Shown: positions 1 through 13,029 of the stretch, one piece after another
Numbering within the stretch: position 1 is the stretch's first letter
How the letters are laid out: the number at the start of each line of letters is the position of its first letter
Assembly: GCA_025024175.1 (NCBI GenBank)
Contig: QCXZ01000001.1
Coordinates: forward strand, 38,992,942 to 39,056,941
Source of the DNA: Rhyzopertha dominica
Taxonomy: Eukaryota > Arthropoda > Insecta > Coleoptera > Bostrichidae
DNA: 64,000 nt
Reading direction: 5' to 3'
Program-made: the position numbers and the translations under genes
Notes under the pieces: model-generated
What the model saw: only the letters and a program-made list of their open reading frames with translations
Told to the model about the DNA's origin: nothing
Database searches by the model: none

Positions 1-659
1 GTACGAAAAGTCTTTCTTTCACTTGATACTTTTCTAAAATCCACTGACGAATTCCACTAATGGAAAAATAGCTTGTTTGGCAAGTCAGTTAAAAGTTATT
101 GTCGATATGCTCATTTCAGTGGTATTTATTATAATGGCACAATTTCACTCACACTCATATGTGGATCTTTCACTACCGAACCAAATACCAAAAATTTATT
201 TCTTTTAGGGGCAACAACGTTCAATCTAATTATTCGATGATATTCCACACTCCGAATTCGAAAACATTGCAAAAATCTTGGGAGCAGTTAATTCTTGTTA
301 AGTGATAACAAAATCGACGATTTCCGATAAATTGCAAAATTTTGCTGTTTTTTAATTCCCTTAAAAGCAGTCAATTTGAATTTGAACAAAGCTACATTAA
401 ATATAAGGAAATTTATTTTTGCGTTCGATATCTTATTAACTTATTTGAATAAATCAGGTTATTTGCGTGCACCAATTTCAAAAATTAATTCGTTGCAAAA
501 TGATTTTTTATGTTATTTAGAACACCAAAAATCTCATGATCCTTTCACGTTTAGTTTAAAAGTTATTTGATAGTTGCCATTGCTTGCACAAATTGTCGAA
601 TAACTCCAAGCTGGCACATTTTGGATCTAGGATGATTCACAAAAGAGTACTACGCGGCT

Positions 660-2310
660 ATATATTGACAACCCGTCACGTTATCGCTTTGGAGACAGAT
701 TTTTTTTAATAAAAGTTATTCTTGAAATTTACAAAAAAAATCCTAAGATTTCCGCTAGCAGTGTATCACATTACATTAAATTACAAATAAACGCAAATAA
801 TTCCAATTTGCCAATAAATGTAGGTGAAATATAGTATTTATAGAATCTATGTCTAATTACCTAAACGTATCGTTACATTTTTTTCTGGTTGAGACGGTAA
901 CGACACTACAAAACAAAATAATCTCGAAACTCCTAGATATTGTATCTTCGAAACGCCCCAACCAAATTCAACGAACTAGGGCTCATTTTACAGGAATTTA
1001 CAATTAGATTAGGATTTTGGCATAAACTGTTCCAAACATGATTTTTTTAAACAGCAGTAAAGGGCGCCATTTAAAAAAGTGTCGTGCTATCCACGATTTC
1101 TTAAAAAATTAAATAGAACGATATATTTTTTTAACTTTGTTTTGTAGGCTGGTATGTAAGAAATAGAATGCTGAGAACCCGAGGTGAGTGTCATTTTATG
1201 TTTTGAAGTTATTTCCACAACAGAACAAACAAGACAAATCAAAATAAAAAAGGAACCTTCCCTAAAAAATTAACATGACTTTTTTACTTTGTTTTGTAGG
1301 TTATTATTTAAGAAAAAATTAAGTAAAGACGTGAACTGCCAAAACACTATACATACACATATCGAACCATTTAAAGCGTCACGGTTCAAATTAATTGGCA
1401 CTTACAAAGACCAGTATAATAATTATGAATTTCTTAAAATTATTCACAAGATATTATTCTTTATTTAGGGTTAAAAATATATTTTTAGTGATTAAAATTA
1501 GATATCTTATTACTGCTACATTCACGGTTTTACCATGTTACGAGTAGTTTGGAATAAAGTACGCTCTGCTCTGTGACAACGGTATTCACTGTATTTTGGT
1601 AGCTGTTGATTGTCGCTTTTGAAAAAATTATCAATCTATTAAGAATATAACATTTGTATGTAACTATTGAATAAATTAGCAAAACTTGTTGTTCTGTTAT
1701 GTGTGTTCTGNGTACTGTTTGGGCTATATATAAACGAGAAAAGGGTGTTTACTAAAGTTTTTCTTAAATAGTAGCCTCTAAAATAAAGTAAAAACAAATT
1801 TAGTTNGTCGTATTTAGGTTTTCTTCAAAAATCATTAAAAAAGTTCCTTTTTTATTNTGTTTTGCTAATAACCTTAAAACGAAAAATGACACTCGCCTAG
1901 GGTTTTCACCAATCTTTACCTAACATCCTGCGAAACGAAGTGAAAACAATTTTACCGTCCAATTTAAATTTTTAGAGAATTCCAGTAAAGTATGACAATT
2001 TTCCAAATTAGAAGATACAACCGCTAGAGTTTCGAGATTATTTTGCTTTGCAGTGTCGTTACCGTGGCAATTAAAGAAAAAAAGTACCGTAACGTCTAGA
2101 TAATTACACAGAGATTCTAAAACTACTATCTTCCAGCTACATTTTATTGGCAAATTTTGGATTTATTTGCGTTTACTTGTAATGTGATGTCAAATACGCC
2201 TTCTAGCGGGTAACTTATTAACTCCACAAAATTTTAGTATATTTCTATGGAACATTTTTATTTACATATTTTTTTCCAAGATACAGCCTTTCCACACCCT
2301 TAGTGAATCA
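660..2310. mobile_element. Non-coding element with long terminal inverted repeats
   Basis: Arms of about 600 nt: 660-1340 and 1745-2310 pair in inverted orientation. Examples: GGTAACGACACTACAAA (left) against its complement near 2055; GAGTGTCATTTT at 1187 against AAAATGACACTCGC at 1883; AAAATAAAAAAGGAAC at 1240 against 1840. No transposase ORF is found in the 400-nt loop. Three N bases fall in or near the right arm. Confidence 0.6.
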
Positions 2311-3279
2311 CCGTGTATTTAATAAAGTGAATGTTATACGGAATGCAACATTTGAATTAAAAATTATTAGATGAACCATTAAAAACAGAAAAAATTACTG
2401 TGCATTTCCAGCAAAACCGGAAGTCCATTATCTTTGGAAATAATCTTAGGGGTGAAAATAGTACTCTACAATCCAAAACGCGTCTATATAAATAATTTTT
2501 TGCTTTTCAATGGTTGTGAAGTTAAGGAAGTAACAGGTACGTTCAGTTTTTCCCTCTCCGTATTAAAGTCCAATAACATTATAGGTATTAAAACATATTT
2601 GTAATACTTATACGTGAACGTCGTCGTTTTTATAGCATCTATACACATATACGCTACCTACTTCACCTTCACAGCAGTTTACAAGAAAATATTACTCATC
2701 CACTCGAGCAGATAATAAAATATAATAAGGCAAAAAAGAAGATTCGAATGAAATTCCAGCGCATGGAAAAGAAGCAGTATACCCTTTATCTTTTTCAAAT
2801 AAATGGTCATCAGCATCTGAGAGCGGCCAGTGTTTTATAAACACTTTTAAACGAGATAAATTTATTAGTTTTATTTTTGATGCTCGGTTAATACTAAATC
2901 TGTGTCTTTAAAACAGGACTGAACCTTTGTCGGCTGCCGTTTGCCAACCATAGGTCGGTAGCGAGTCGCTATTCCGTCGGTACGTACGGTCGCCTTTACT
3001 TTCAAATACTTGACATACCATGCGCGCCTCGAATTTTTTGACTACTGTAAGAATTTCATTTCGATCATAGACAATTTTAACGTAACATCCGAGTGAGGCG
3101 CATGTAATTGCTTGTTCGTAGGTAGGAACTTTGAGTTCACTTTTACTTTCTCATGACGAGCGCTATAAGTATAAAATCTCAGAAACAAAATATAGGTGAG
3201 ACTTTTACGAAATGTGTATGTTACGGCTAAAAGCGTTACTATGCTATTATGAAAAGTATCAGGTTATGGCGCATAATAA

Positions 3280-4240
3280 TCAAGTAGCTCGCTATTTTAA
3301 TAAAAATCCGATTATCTATCAAATTAACTGGTCCTTTTTGGATCGTTTCTGAACAAACTGATTAGGTAGTATGCAAGATATCAAAAAGAAAGTGGTTAAT
3401 ATTATAAACGGTATAGTCTAACAAGTGTAAAATAATAAAATCTAGCTGCATAACAACTAATCAATGACATAAAGTATTGTCTGCATTGATTAATTTGGAA
3501 ATTACGGACTTTATTTCATTATTTTGCTACAGGCCTACACATCCAAGGGGATTCTAATTCTAACATCATTTTGTATTAATAAATATAAATATGTTTGTTA
3601 TCACAATATACAAATACCATAGAAACAATTTTTCTTTCGTAAGATAAACAACGCATAAACAATATTAAAAAACGACATGTGTAACATAACATTCTCGAAT
3701 ACTAAAAAAAACTAACGTGAATATGGGATAGACACAATGTACCTATAAAGAATTAGATAAAAATAGTATTACACAAAAGAACTACAAACCTAAACCTAAT
3801 AATTATTATATTGTGTTCATTGTCACAGTCCTACATGTGCGTTATACCATTTGCTGTTATATTTAATGTGACTGTGAACGGTTTAAGTTAGCTATTACCA
3901 GAAATATATGTAAACATTTCTTTTTTTACCTACCTAGACCTTTAATAGGCAAATTACTAAAGACAATTTTTTTTTATAAATTAACTGCTATACCTAAAAA
4001 CAAAATATTTATACTTAAACCACAGTCTGGTTAATAACTGTTCAGCAACTATGGTCATTTCTTAAACATTCAGTGCAGTTTCTAAAAGTATATTCCTGTA
4101 TTTAGTCCTGAAGTTGGCTACTTCCCCTGAATATTTTGTTTAGTTACTAATTAATTTGTTTACAAAGCATTCAAAATATACCTGTTATTTTGACAGAAAA
4201 TGCGATATTAATTTATCAATTAAAATAGCGAGCTCCTTGG
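3280..4240. repeat. Possible non-coding element with short inverted ends
   Basis: AGTAGCTCGCTATTTTAAT at 3282-3300 is mirrored by TTAAAATAGCGAGCTCCTT near 4219-4237. The 0.9 kb between is AT-rich with no ORF. A direct similarity TACGGCTAAA is also shared by 3210 and 4410. Confidence 0.3.
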
Positions 4241-4800
4241 TTAGAATATACAATATCTGGGTAATTTGCATAATAGTCGCAAGTAACGGATTAAACAGTA
4301 AAATGTAACACTGTTCACTGATATTTTACGTTTTGTAACTTTACTACNCTTACCATAATAAGGTAAAGCAACAGGTACTCAATATATTAAGGTCTTAAAA
4401 TATGGTACGGCTAAAGCCATCATTCCGCTATTATGTAAACCGTCTAACTATTGGATGCAGGATAAGTCAAACATATGGAATTATTTCTGTAAATATAATA
4501 TTTACAGCAAAACGTCCTTATAGTTTTTGCGAATTGTTCATTTCTTAGCAAAGTTTTTTGTTTTATATGTCAATACAAATGCCACCCAAGCGATTTTGGG
4601 TGGTTTCGTATTGCTATTTTTATTCTTGAAATCACCTGGTGTTCAGGTACTTTGTATGGTTTGATAGCAACATTCTATTTCTAAAATGCATAATCAAACC
4701 CAGTTTCGCAGGTGTCCGCGCTGGTTTTTACTCATTTGATGATAATTCTAATGCTCGTAATACCTTATTAACTTAAATAAATCTTTACATCCAATTAAAT

Positions 4801-5236
4801 ATATGTATTTTTTTTCTTCTTTTGCTGGTTTACTCCAAATATTAAAACTATATTCTTTTATGCGACGTTTCGGTGGATAATTTTCCACCTTTTTCAAGCT
4901 TTTATTACTTTTTCTACTTTATAATACAATTCTGAAATTATAAAACATATATCTTTGATAATGAAATACTATAAAAAATGATTTACCTGTATTATATGTA
5001 TCATATTCTGTTGTGGTTATTGAAATAATTTTATGCTTTTATTTCTTTTTTGGTTTATTTTTGATTTTGTCAGTGTCAATGTCATGTATTTAATTGAAAT
5101 TTTTGTAGTTGTTTTTATACACTGTTTCCAAATTTTGAATTTATCGTTTTATTTGGTGGGTTATTTATCTGTCGCATAAAAGAATATAGTTTTAATATTT
5201 GGAGTAAACCAGCAAAAGAAGAAAAAAAATACATAT
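4801..5236. mobile_element. Inverted pair of Penelope-like terminal fragments
   Basis: Arms 4801-4866 and 5171-5236 are nearly perfect inverted repeats (CCAAATATTAAAACTATATT and its complement are inside), 304 nt apart. Read on the minus strand, the left copy extends upstream into a hammerhead-like motif (4864-4900): stem GGTGG/CCACC, then GAAACGTC. The right arm begins exactly at GTCGCATAAAAG, the ribozyme's GTC. The right end runs into a (TA)n tract at about 5233-5252. It encodes no protein. Confidence 0.65.
4864..4900 (-). ncRNA. Degenerate hammerhead-like motif
   Basis: Minus strand: CTTGAAAAAG (for CUGANGA), stem GGTGG/CCACC with an AAAATTAT loop, then GAAACGTC with the palindromic ACGT used in dimeric hammerheads. 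Confidence 0.45.
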
Positions 5237-5279
5237 ATATATATATATATAAAATAACTCCAACAAAATAAAAGAAGAT

Positions 5280-5885
5280 ACAATCAAATTAAATGTTTAA
5301 AATAAAAACCTCCTACAGCTTGGTAATAATTAACCCGGTCTGATACAGATTTTGCAATTATTTAAGCGGTATTTCTTAAATGTCGTTTCTGATTCTGCCT
5401 GCAGCTTTTACAATTGGAGATTTTTCTTTGTACACCTGACTTTTTAAACCGTCCCAGAGGAAAAAATCCAATAGTTTCCCGACGTCCTATCTGTGGACCT
5501 TGGAAGATGTAATCCACGTACTGACGGGCATTAACTGCAAAATGTGGCGGAGCGCCGGCGCCGGCGCCGTCTTGAAAGCAGACATTGCGTTTTGGGATTC
5601 TTCGTCGATTTCTTTGGAAAATAAATGCACATTGTTAGGTACAATACTATCACGCTGTAGGTTCAAGTCAGGTCAGGTCAAGTTGCAAGTTGCATGGTTG
5701 ACGTTATCCATAACGCTAACTAATACATCAAGAGCTTGATCATTATTTAGAATTGGATAATGAACAATAAGAATCCCTTCCGGATGAACGTTATTAAGCA
5801 AATCACAGGCATCTTGGTGTGAACATCGTCGATCCCACAGCCAACCATCATAAGGATTTCAAGTCGTTCAGTTTCACTGAATTTG
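5280..5885 (-). pseudogene. Tc1/mariner-like transposase remnant (copy 1)
   Basis: On the minus strand the N-terminal FSETERLEILMMVGCG (about 5883-5830) is followed by QALDVLVSVMDN, then GAPPHFAVNARQYVDYIF and IGRRET, then a tail with IITKL and EVFIL. The order is that of one transposase with a large internal deletion: the helix-turn-helix start, the second catalytic region and the C-terminal end are kept, the middle is lost. A short CGGCGC duplication (GAGAGAPP) interrupts the GAPPH motif. Many stops; not functional. Confidence 0.7.
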
Positions 5886-8719
5886 ACCACGTTTACAAAT
5901 CAAAATGAAACTCCTGTGAATGAATTAATCTTTGAACTTAATAAAAGGTACTTCAAGCTGGAATAAAAAAAGAGAGGTCACTTTATTGTTTGTATAATGA
6001 TTATGGTCAAATAAATAAGAACCAATTTTAGATCTGTAGAACCTGATTGGATAAAGCTTTTTGACATTTATTGGAAAACAGGATTTTTCGCTAAAATTTT
6101 GTTCTCAAACCATGCAAACAGATATCAAGTCATTTCAATGAAAAAAAGGAAACAAACCTGATAAAACCCATGGCATAAATATATTAAAAAAGGAACACGT
6201 TACCATAAATATGTGTAGCAAGAAAGTTAAGTTACCAAATTTTCAGAACATAAACACCAAGATTTCTCTCAGACTTTTTAAAGGTCTCAATTCAGAAGAC
6301 GTTATGTAACAACATATAATTACTTGCAAGAATTAAGAATCAGCAGATTTCTCATTAAGCGAGTCGTCTCGAATTCTTGTTCGCTATTGTAGAACTGCAT
6401 ACATTAACTTATTATCAAATTCTACGATAAAATCAAGTTTTTTTTCTATAAGAACTATCTAAGTGATAAATTTTGTAATGTAATAACTAATAATGCAGAG
6501 TACAGAAAATGCAATTAACATGCTATATAAATACATCATATTGTTTGGAAATGGTGATACTGGTATTAAATGTCACTTTTTTTGTGTAGGTCAAGCACTC
6601 TTGTATATTAGTTTCCTAAGCTGGTATACATACTCTTTAGAATTCATTTTTTTGTTAAGTGCCTCATTTTGAATAAAGAATAATGCTACCAAGCATACAC
6701 ACCTATTCATCTTCAATTCATATAGGGACATCATTCAATCCAAAACTAATGTCATGCAACTTGCATAATATATATACTCATTAAGATTATGGATATAGTC
6801 GGCAAACAACCTAAGAAAGTGCTTAATTTATCAGACACCCATCTAACAAGGTAGCGATATGCCTGTAAAATTATTAGGCACTGAATGGTTTCTTTGACTT
6901 TTGCCGAATCCGTGCAGAACGACAAAACTGCTAATTCTATCTCAGCAGTAAATTTTACATTTTCTATGTACCTGTCTTTCGCATCTTAGCTCCCAAAACA
7001 AATGTTATGCAATATAAATGAGCCGTATTTGAGTAGTTTTATTATGACGCATCTGTACTTACTCGTACATACGTACCTCAATAATATAATGTATGGGTGC
7101 AGCAGAAAAATAATAAATGCAATAAAAATATAAGCTCCTAGATTATAATTAAGTCAAAAAGTTTTGTACGTCTGCTTGTAAACGAGTCAAATTATGAAAA
7201 CACGTCATTTTTTAAATTCGTCTGTTTTTCAGTTTATTATTTAAATATTTTTCTGCCTAGAAACATATTATTTTAGTTCGAAATTATGTATTTAGCTTAA
7301 AAAAATCAGATTTTTCTTTGTAACACATCTACAAAGCAATTTTACGATGTTCTTGAAAAGGTGTCTCAAAAAATATTGGTCTTCATCGCGTTTAGGTCTA
7401 GCGACATTCTTCAACAAGATCTTTTGTTTGGCACAACATTTTAAATTTTTTGTAAGTTTTCATAAATAGATATGTACCTAAATAGTACTGCGAAATACAT
7501 TAAACTATAGCAATACTATTTTAATAAACTACTATTTCAACACTACTATAATAATTCAATTAACCACTATTCAAAACACTATACTTCACTAGAGTCACTT
7601 TAAAACACTTGGACGTTATTCGTCGTAAAATTAAATACGGCCGATAGTCTTACTATGCCTCAGTCTTGGGAATGTAATTTTTCATAAAGATAATAGAAAA
7701 GTCCGAACAGCTAATAAAGAAGAGTTCGTAATATCAATAAAAACAGAGAAACACAAGATAAAGATTGTTTCCGCGTATATATAATAATAAAAAATATAAT
7801 GAAAAATCATGCTCCATATTGTTCACGGGAATTAGGAAACTGTAGAAACGTAAGCTTTTGTGGCCAGTCATATTATCATATCTTGGTCTTTTTCTGTTAG
7901 AGCTCAGCCAAATTCAAGTCAAGTCAAGTTTGTACTACCTATATTCCAAATTCTCGTCCTGATGATGATGAAGAGCAGCCTGCACATCGACCGTTTCCAA
8001 AACCGATGAGGTGTAATTTAAAAAGACCAAGATTTCAACCTTGAAAGCGATCTAGTCAATACTACACATTTTTTTCTAGGTAAATAATGGAATTAAAGGT
8101 TAAGTTCCCACAGAATCACAATAAAAGATCCCGTATAACTCTTGTGTCAAGTGTTACATTGAAGAAACTTCACAATATATTAAATACAGGATTAGGTAGC
8201 ATATAGTGGACTGTAAAACGAAACTGAACACAAATTATGACAAAAACGACTCAAATTTTTCTTAAATGGGTAATGATTCGATTTGCAAAATTTGAGATTC
8301 TAGATTTTGAGAATAATCGGTACAAAAGGAACATCAAAGAAATGATAAGTATGAATATAAGCAAGAAAATTAATTTTAGGGAACACGTGCAGAAACTTAA
8401 TAATGTTTACACCTTAATTTTTCATGATTCGTTAAAACAGAAGTAACGGTTGAATGATTTGTCTGTTACTTCGTTATATTCGTTCTTTACTTTGCTTTTG
8501 TGCGTCCTCGATTGCTCTGTATATTCGTAATTTGACAGCATGTGTTCAATAAAAATTATTAAAGAAAGACAAATAGCAAGTGACAAATCTTTTTTTTTCA
8601 AGATATAAGGTAAATTCTGTTTTTTTGTCTTTCTAGGTTGGTCCTAGATGTGAATAGTTTAAGTTTAACCCTTAAATAAGGAAACAAATAAATAAAGCAT
8701 TTCTCATTGGTTTGGCATT
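5886..8719. other. No gene recognised
   Basis: AT-rich sequence with short ORFs only (the longest, 8237-8446, has no recognisable motif). No RNA gene or clear repeat seen. Confidence 0.5.
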
Positions 8720-9110
8720 GACCTGTTTTATTTTAACATCCAAATACCTCACAAAAAAGTAGTCGTGTTAAACACGGGGAACGAGCAGGGCACTCGGTGG
8801 CGCCGCTACGCCAAAAGTATCTTCCTGTGTGCCTAATATTGTTAAGGTAGGCCCTCACCCGTCTGAAGTAATGCGAATGAATGCTGTCCTGTAGGAATGT
8901 TACTTCCATCCCGTGAAAATTTTCAAGGGTTACCTACACCGTCAGATTTATTGCGCGGGTTCGATGGCGGGTCCATCACGGTAAAATAATAACCATAAAG
9001 TTTAGTTACCTTGAATAAAATTGGACCGAAGATATGGTCGAACCATTTTCATTTTTATGGATGCAATTTCCATTTGGCGAGGATTCTCTGCACTGAACAC
9101 AAGCATACGC
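8720..9110 (-). pseudogene. Tc1/mariner-like transposase remnant (copy 2)
   Basis: Minus-strand fragments read AENPRQMEIA, NFIQGN, HYFRRVRAYLNNI and GATECPARSPCLTRLLF, in the family's order (pre-catalytic block, then the PPHY-VRxYLN and WPARSPDLTPLDFF blocks). Frameshifted and substituted. A GC-rich island in an otherwise AT-rich area. Confidence 0.65.
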
Positions 9111-9539
9111 TGTCACACATGGCAGTCTGAGATACAGGCCGAGTAGCCTTTGCCGCAGTTTCCACAATAATGTCTATATTTGCAACAGGTCATAAAAAAT
9201 TTTTAAATCACCTCTCCTAGGTATTTTGAACAAATCAAGTCCTCCTAATGCGCCTCATTGAAGATTCGTTCTGTTTGATACCAATTTCATAGGCATGAGT
9301 ATAAAAATGGAAAAAATAATAAGGCATTAACGATAGAGGCAATAAAAAGCAACAGAAACTCTTAATACAACAGTCGGGATAATTGATGCAGACAACTGAT
9401 GAGTCACTGTATAGATTCAAAATATGCAATATCGTGCGCTTTTATCTAAGTCACCTTCTGCTTGCTTGACCGTGGCATCAACTTAAATTTTGAGAAAACA
9501 AAAAAAAATTTTCAACGATGTTTATCTCAACTAGGAATA

Positions 9540-12417
9540 CCTCCACCCAGGATGCCGAACAAACGATTCGGAAGCGTCCCTGGTTTTGCCGGCGAATTCA
9601 AGCTTTTACGGATTGCCGATAGGTGGCGCCCCATGTTAAGTGTTAAGTTAAACACAATGTGACACAATTTCTTTTTTACTGGTTAAACATTAAGTTTAAT
9701 TTTCATTTCAAGTTGTAAAACTACAAACACCAACCATTCGGTTTATCGCCATAAGTATAAAATTACCGTACAATAACAATGCTCATCGTAACTTAACAAT
9801 TGAGAAGCTATATACCACCGCACATTTATTCGTTTTTCTGCTCTAAGCGACCTTCAATTTCGCCAAATAGAAAGTCAAAAAACGAATTTAACAAATTTCA
9901 AACTATGGTAAGCTCAAAAACGCTTAAAAAGTAAACGAAACTTGTGAAACAGTACTCAATTTAAAAAAATGTAGCACCTAACCTTATCCGTGTTGTAACT
10001 GTTCAGAGCACATTGAAAGTTTATATAAGATANNCCTATGTCACGTCCTCCAATTGCATGATTATTATTATGTGTTTAATTTTGAATAAGACGATATAAA
10101 AGATGTAAAAATCTTACACTTGTAAGTTGCTGGCATCAACCGGTGTCTTTTGAAACCTCTAACGCCGTGTTTCTAAAAGACCATTTTGTAGCGTGACAGA
10201 TGCAAAGTTCGTTATCCTTTTAAGTAGAGCTATCCGCAATCTCAACCTTCCAACACAAAGCATTCAAAAGATAATATGGAATAAACATTTGAAGTGCAGT
10301 GTATTTTAGCATTTGCTACTCCTAAAATTTGGATTCTACTCACACTTGAACTACAGGGCTCCTATAATAGATAGAATGTCACACCACAGCTCCGAAATGT
10401 GAACTTTCTGCAACCTTAAAGTTAATTATCCCACAAAACGCTACAGAATATTCTGAAAATAAACACCCCCAGGCGTGTTCTCATATTAAAATGTACCAAA
10501 TAATTCAAAAATCGGTAGATGACAAGTATACGTCACTTTCCCGAGAGGCGGCAAATTGATTTAATCGATAATTGCCATAAGCACCTTGGATGCATGAATC
10601 ATTTATAGAAACCCTGTATAATTATGCTAAATTAAGAGGTCAGCATCTTAAGTATTACTACTCCGAGGAAAATCTTGCAAGATATCAACAAACTCCATTC
10701 AGATTTAATATGAACTCAATAACGAAATTTCACAGTTCAAATACAAGGTTAGGTTTCTTAAACGAAAAGTATAGAACGCCTCTATAGTCTCTAAAATATT
10801 GGCTTGCTGCAATCTTGCAGTGGCAGACTTAAGGGCGTTAATCGTAAAGCTACAATTAGTAAAATTTATGGGTATACCCAGACCCGCGCTTTAGGAAAAC
10901 AATTAATTAAAATGCGGTCTTTATCTAGAATTTCGTAGTTAACCTTTATTGTTCTCAATCTAGGACCTCCCGTAAAATTAAAACAGCCTGATGCAAAAAG
11001 TTGTAAAGATAGGACGCATTTTTAGAGCCAAATTTACATTAGGCTGAAGGTTCATTACGTTTATTCAGAAATTCCGCTATTGAGTATTACCTTTATATTA
11101 GTACTATTAGGAATTTTAAGTATTGGTTTAACAAGACCACCCAGAACGATTCTGCTTCTCTTCCAGTAGTTCTTATCTTTATGGCAGACCTTCCGTTGAT
11201 ATACACAGGTAGATGCGGGAACCAATTTGACAAATATAATGGTTCGGACTTCTTCGGCAGCATTATTGTTTGGCCTATAAATTATTCTTGTTTTATTGCT
11301 GCAGGCAAGTTTCGAATATAAACACACATGCAAGCAAACTTGGTGCAATGTTGCACAGTGTTTTTTTAAGTAATTGAAACTTATATACATTTATTTTATT
11401 TAATATAAGGCATAACTTTTTAGTTATCAGATATACTTAGATATCAGAAGCTGTTACTGTCAAAAATATATTTCTGAATCGCCAACGGTAAGGCCTGCTT
11501 TAGATATGTGTGGTTGGTTATACTAAAATACTAAACAAAATATTAAAGTCGCCTAGATGTAGTAAACGATGCTTTCGAAAAATTGTTGATATCGCGTAAG
11601 TACAAGTTGTCTCTAAACTTAGTAGAATTGTTTTAGCAAAATGTTAGACAAGTAAAATTAGATGAACTCTTAGTGTGTTTTTCCTAAGAGCTTCTGTTTT
11701 TGAGATGCAGAGTATTAAAGCTGTACTTGGGTACCAATTGAATCTTCCCTTATAACTTCTTTCATAATGGAGAGTTTATATTTTGCAGCCACCTATGACT
11801 ACATATTTAAAGGAATCCTAGTATACACAATGTGGCAAAGCTATGGGTTGATCTAAAGTTAATGTCAATAAAAAGTAGGGTGATGGATAAATGGGGACGT
11901 GTGACGAAAACTCAGATAGTTATATTTTTTATACACCCGTGGACACTTACCTTAAATGCGTGGTAGAAGAGGCAGTAAATTTTGAGTTAAAATGCGAAAC
12001 AGGTTAGCTCCTATATATATTTTCTAAATTAAGTACTGTTTCACAAGTTTCATTTATATTTTAAATATTTTTTAACTTGTTTAAGTTTTGCTAAATGCGT
12101 TGTTTAACATTCGATTTAACGAAATTTACCGTCGCTTAGGGTAGTGAAACAATTAAATCTGCGGGATTATATAAATCTTTTAATATTACAAGTATAGATA
12201 CTTATGACATTAAATTGAATGGTTGGTTTTTTGCAATTTTATTACATAAAATGAAAACAATGCCTAACATTAACCAGCAAACAAAAAATTGTCTAGTTTG
12301 TTCAAAATTCATCCACCAGTCTTGGGGCGCCACCTATCGGCAATCCGCAGAAACTTGAATTTGCTAGCAGAAATAGGGATGCTACCGTATCGGTTGTTCG
12401 GTATCCTCAGTGGAGTT
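9540..12417. mobile_element. 2.9-kb element with ~400-nt terminal inverted repeats
   Basis: Left arm 9540-9966 and right arm 12026-12417 pair inverted: GGATTGCCGATAGGTGGCGC (9610) against its complement near 12325, AACGATTCGG against CGGTTGTTCG, and CTTGTGAAACAGTACT (9941) against AGTACTGTTTCACAAG (12033). A third, solo copy of the arm lies at 57317-57525. The interior holds one ORF of note (11061-11390, minus, 109 codons) with no recognised domain, and a 75-nt segment (10545-10615) repeated at 36150-36225. Confidence 0.6.
10545..10615 (+). repeat. 75-nt dispersed repeat, copy 1
   Basis: GAGGCGGCAAATTGATTTAA and TTGGATGCATGA recur at 36150-36225 in the same order. Confidence 0.5.
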
Positions 12418-12648
12418 ATCCGAAGTCCAGCGAAATAAAATTACTTTGAATGATTAATCTTTGTAATATTTGTTTTAATATCAAAGTTAACTACCTCCTC
12501 TACCACGTATTTTAGATACACGTGGCTACGTTAACGTTACGAGTGTATCGAAAATACATCCATCTGGGACTTTTTGACGTAATGTCACCCAGGTGCTGCC
12601 TCTGAGGTCAAAATTCCCATTTTTTACACATTTGATGTATTGCTTCGT

Positions 12649-13018
12649 GAACATACCCAAAGGAGCAAGAATTCGATCTTGATTCGTAGGGGTCGTTGAG
12701 CATAACTTTTGATGCTGAGTATGATAGGTAGTCCATACTAAATTTGACTAAAACCTGTGAGACACATTCAAATGCACCATGGTACCTAAAGGTACAAAAA
12801 TTCGATTTTGCTTAATAGGTATCGTTCAGTGTAATTTTTGTTAATGAGTATGATAGTACATGCACAATTTGGACTAAGACTTTGAAGGATATGCTCCATG
12901 GTACCTAAACGTTTGAAAATTCTATTTTGCTTCGTGGGTGTCGTTGAACGTGATTGTTGATGCTGAGTATGACGGTACATGTCAAATTTGGATTAAGACT
13001 ATGACGGACATGCACCAT
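12649..13018 (+). repeat. Tandem repeat, about 119-nt unit, three copies
   Basis: Unit starts near 12649, 12774 and 12893; shared landmarks are CCATGGTACCTAAA, AATTCGATTTTGCTT, GTCGTTGA, GATGCTGAGTATGA and ATTTGGANTAAGAC. Units 2 and 3 are closer to each other than to unit 1. Confidence 0.6.
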
Positions 13019-13029
13019 GCCCAACTAGC

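Noticed and set aside
11061..11390. 109-codon ORF on the minus strand
   Set aside because: No known motif; lies inside the 9.5-12.4-kb element, so not called a host gene.
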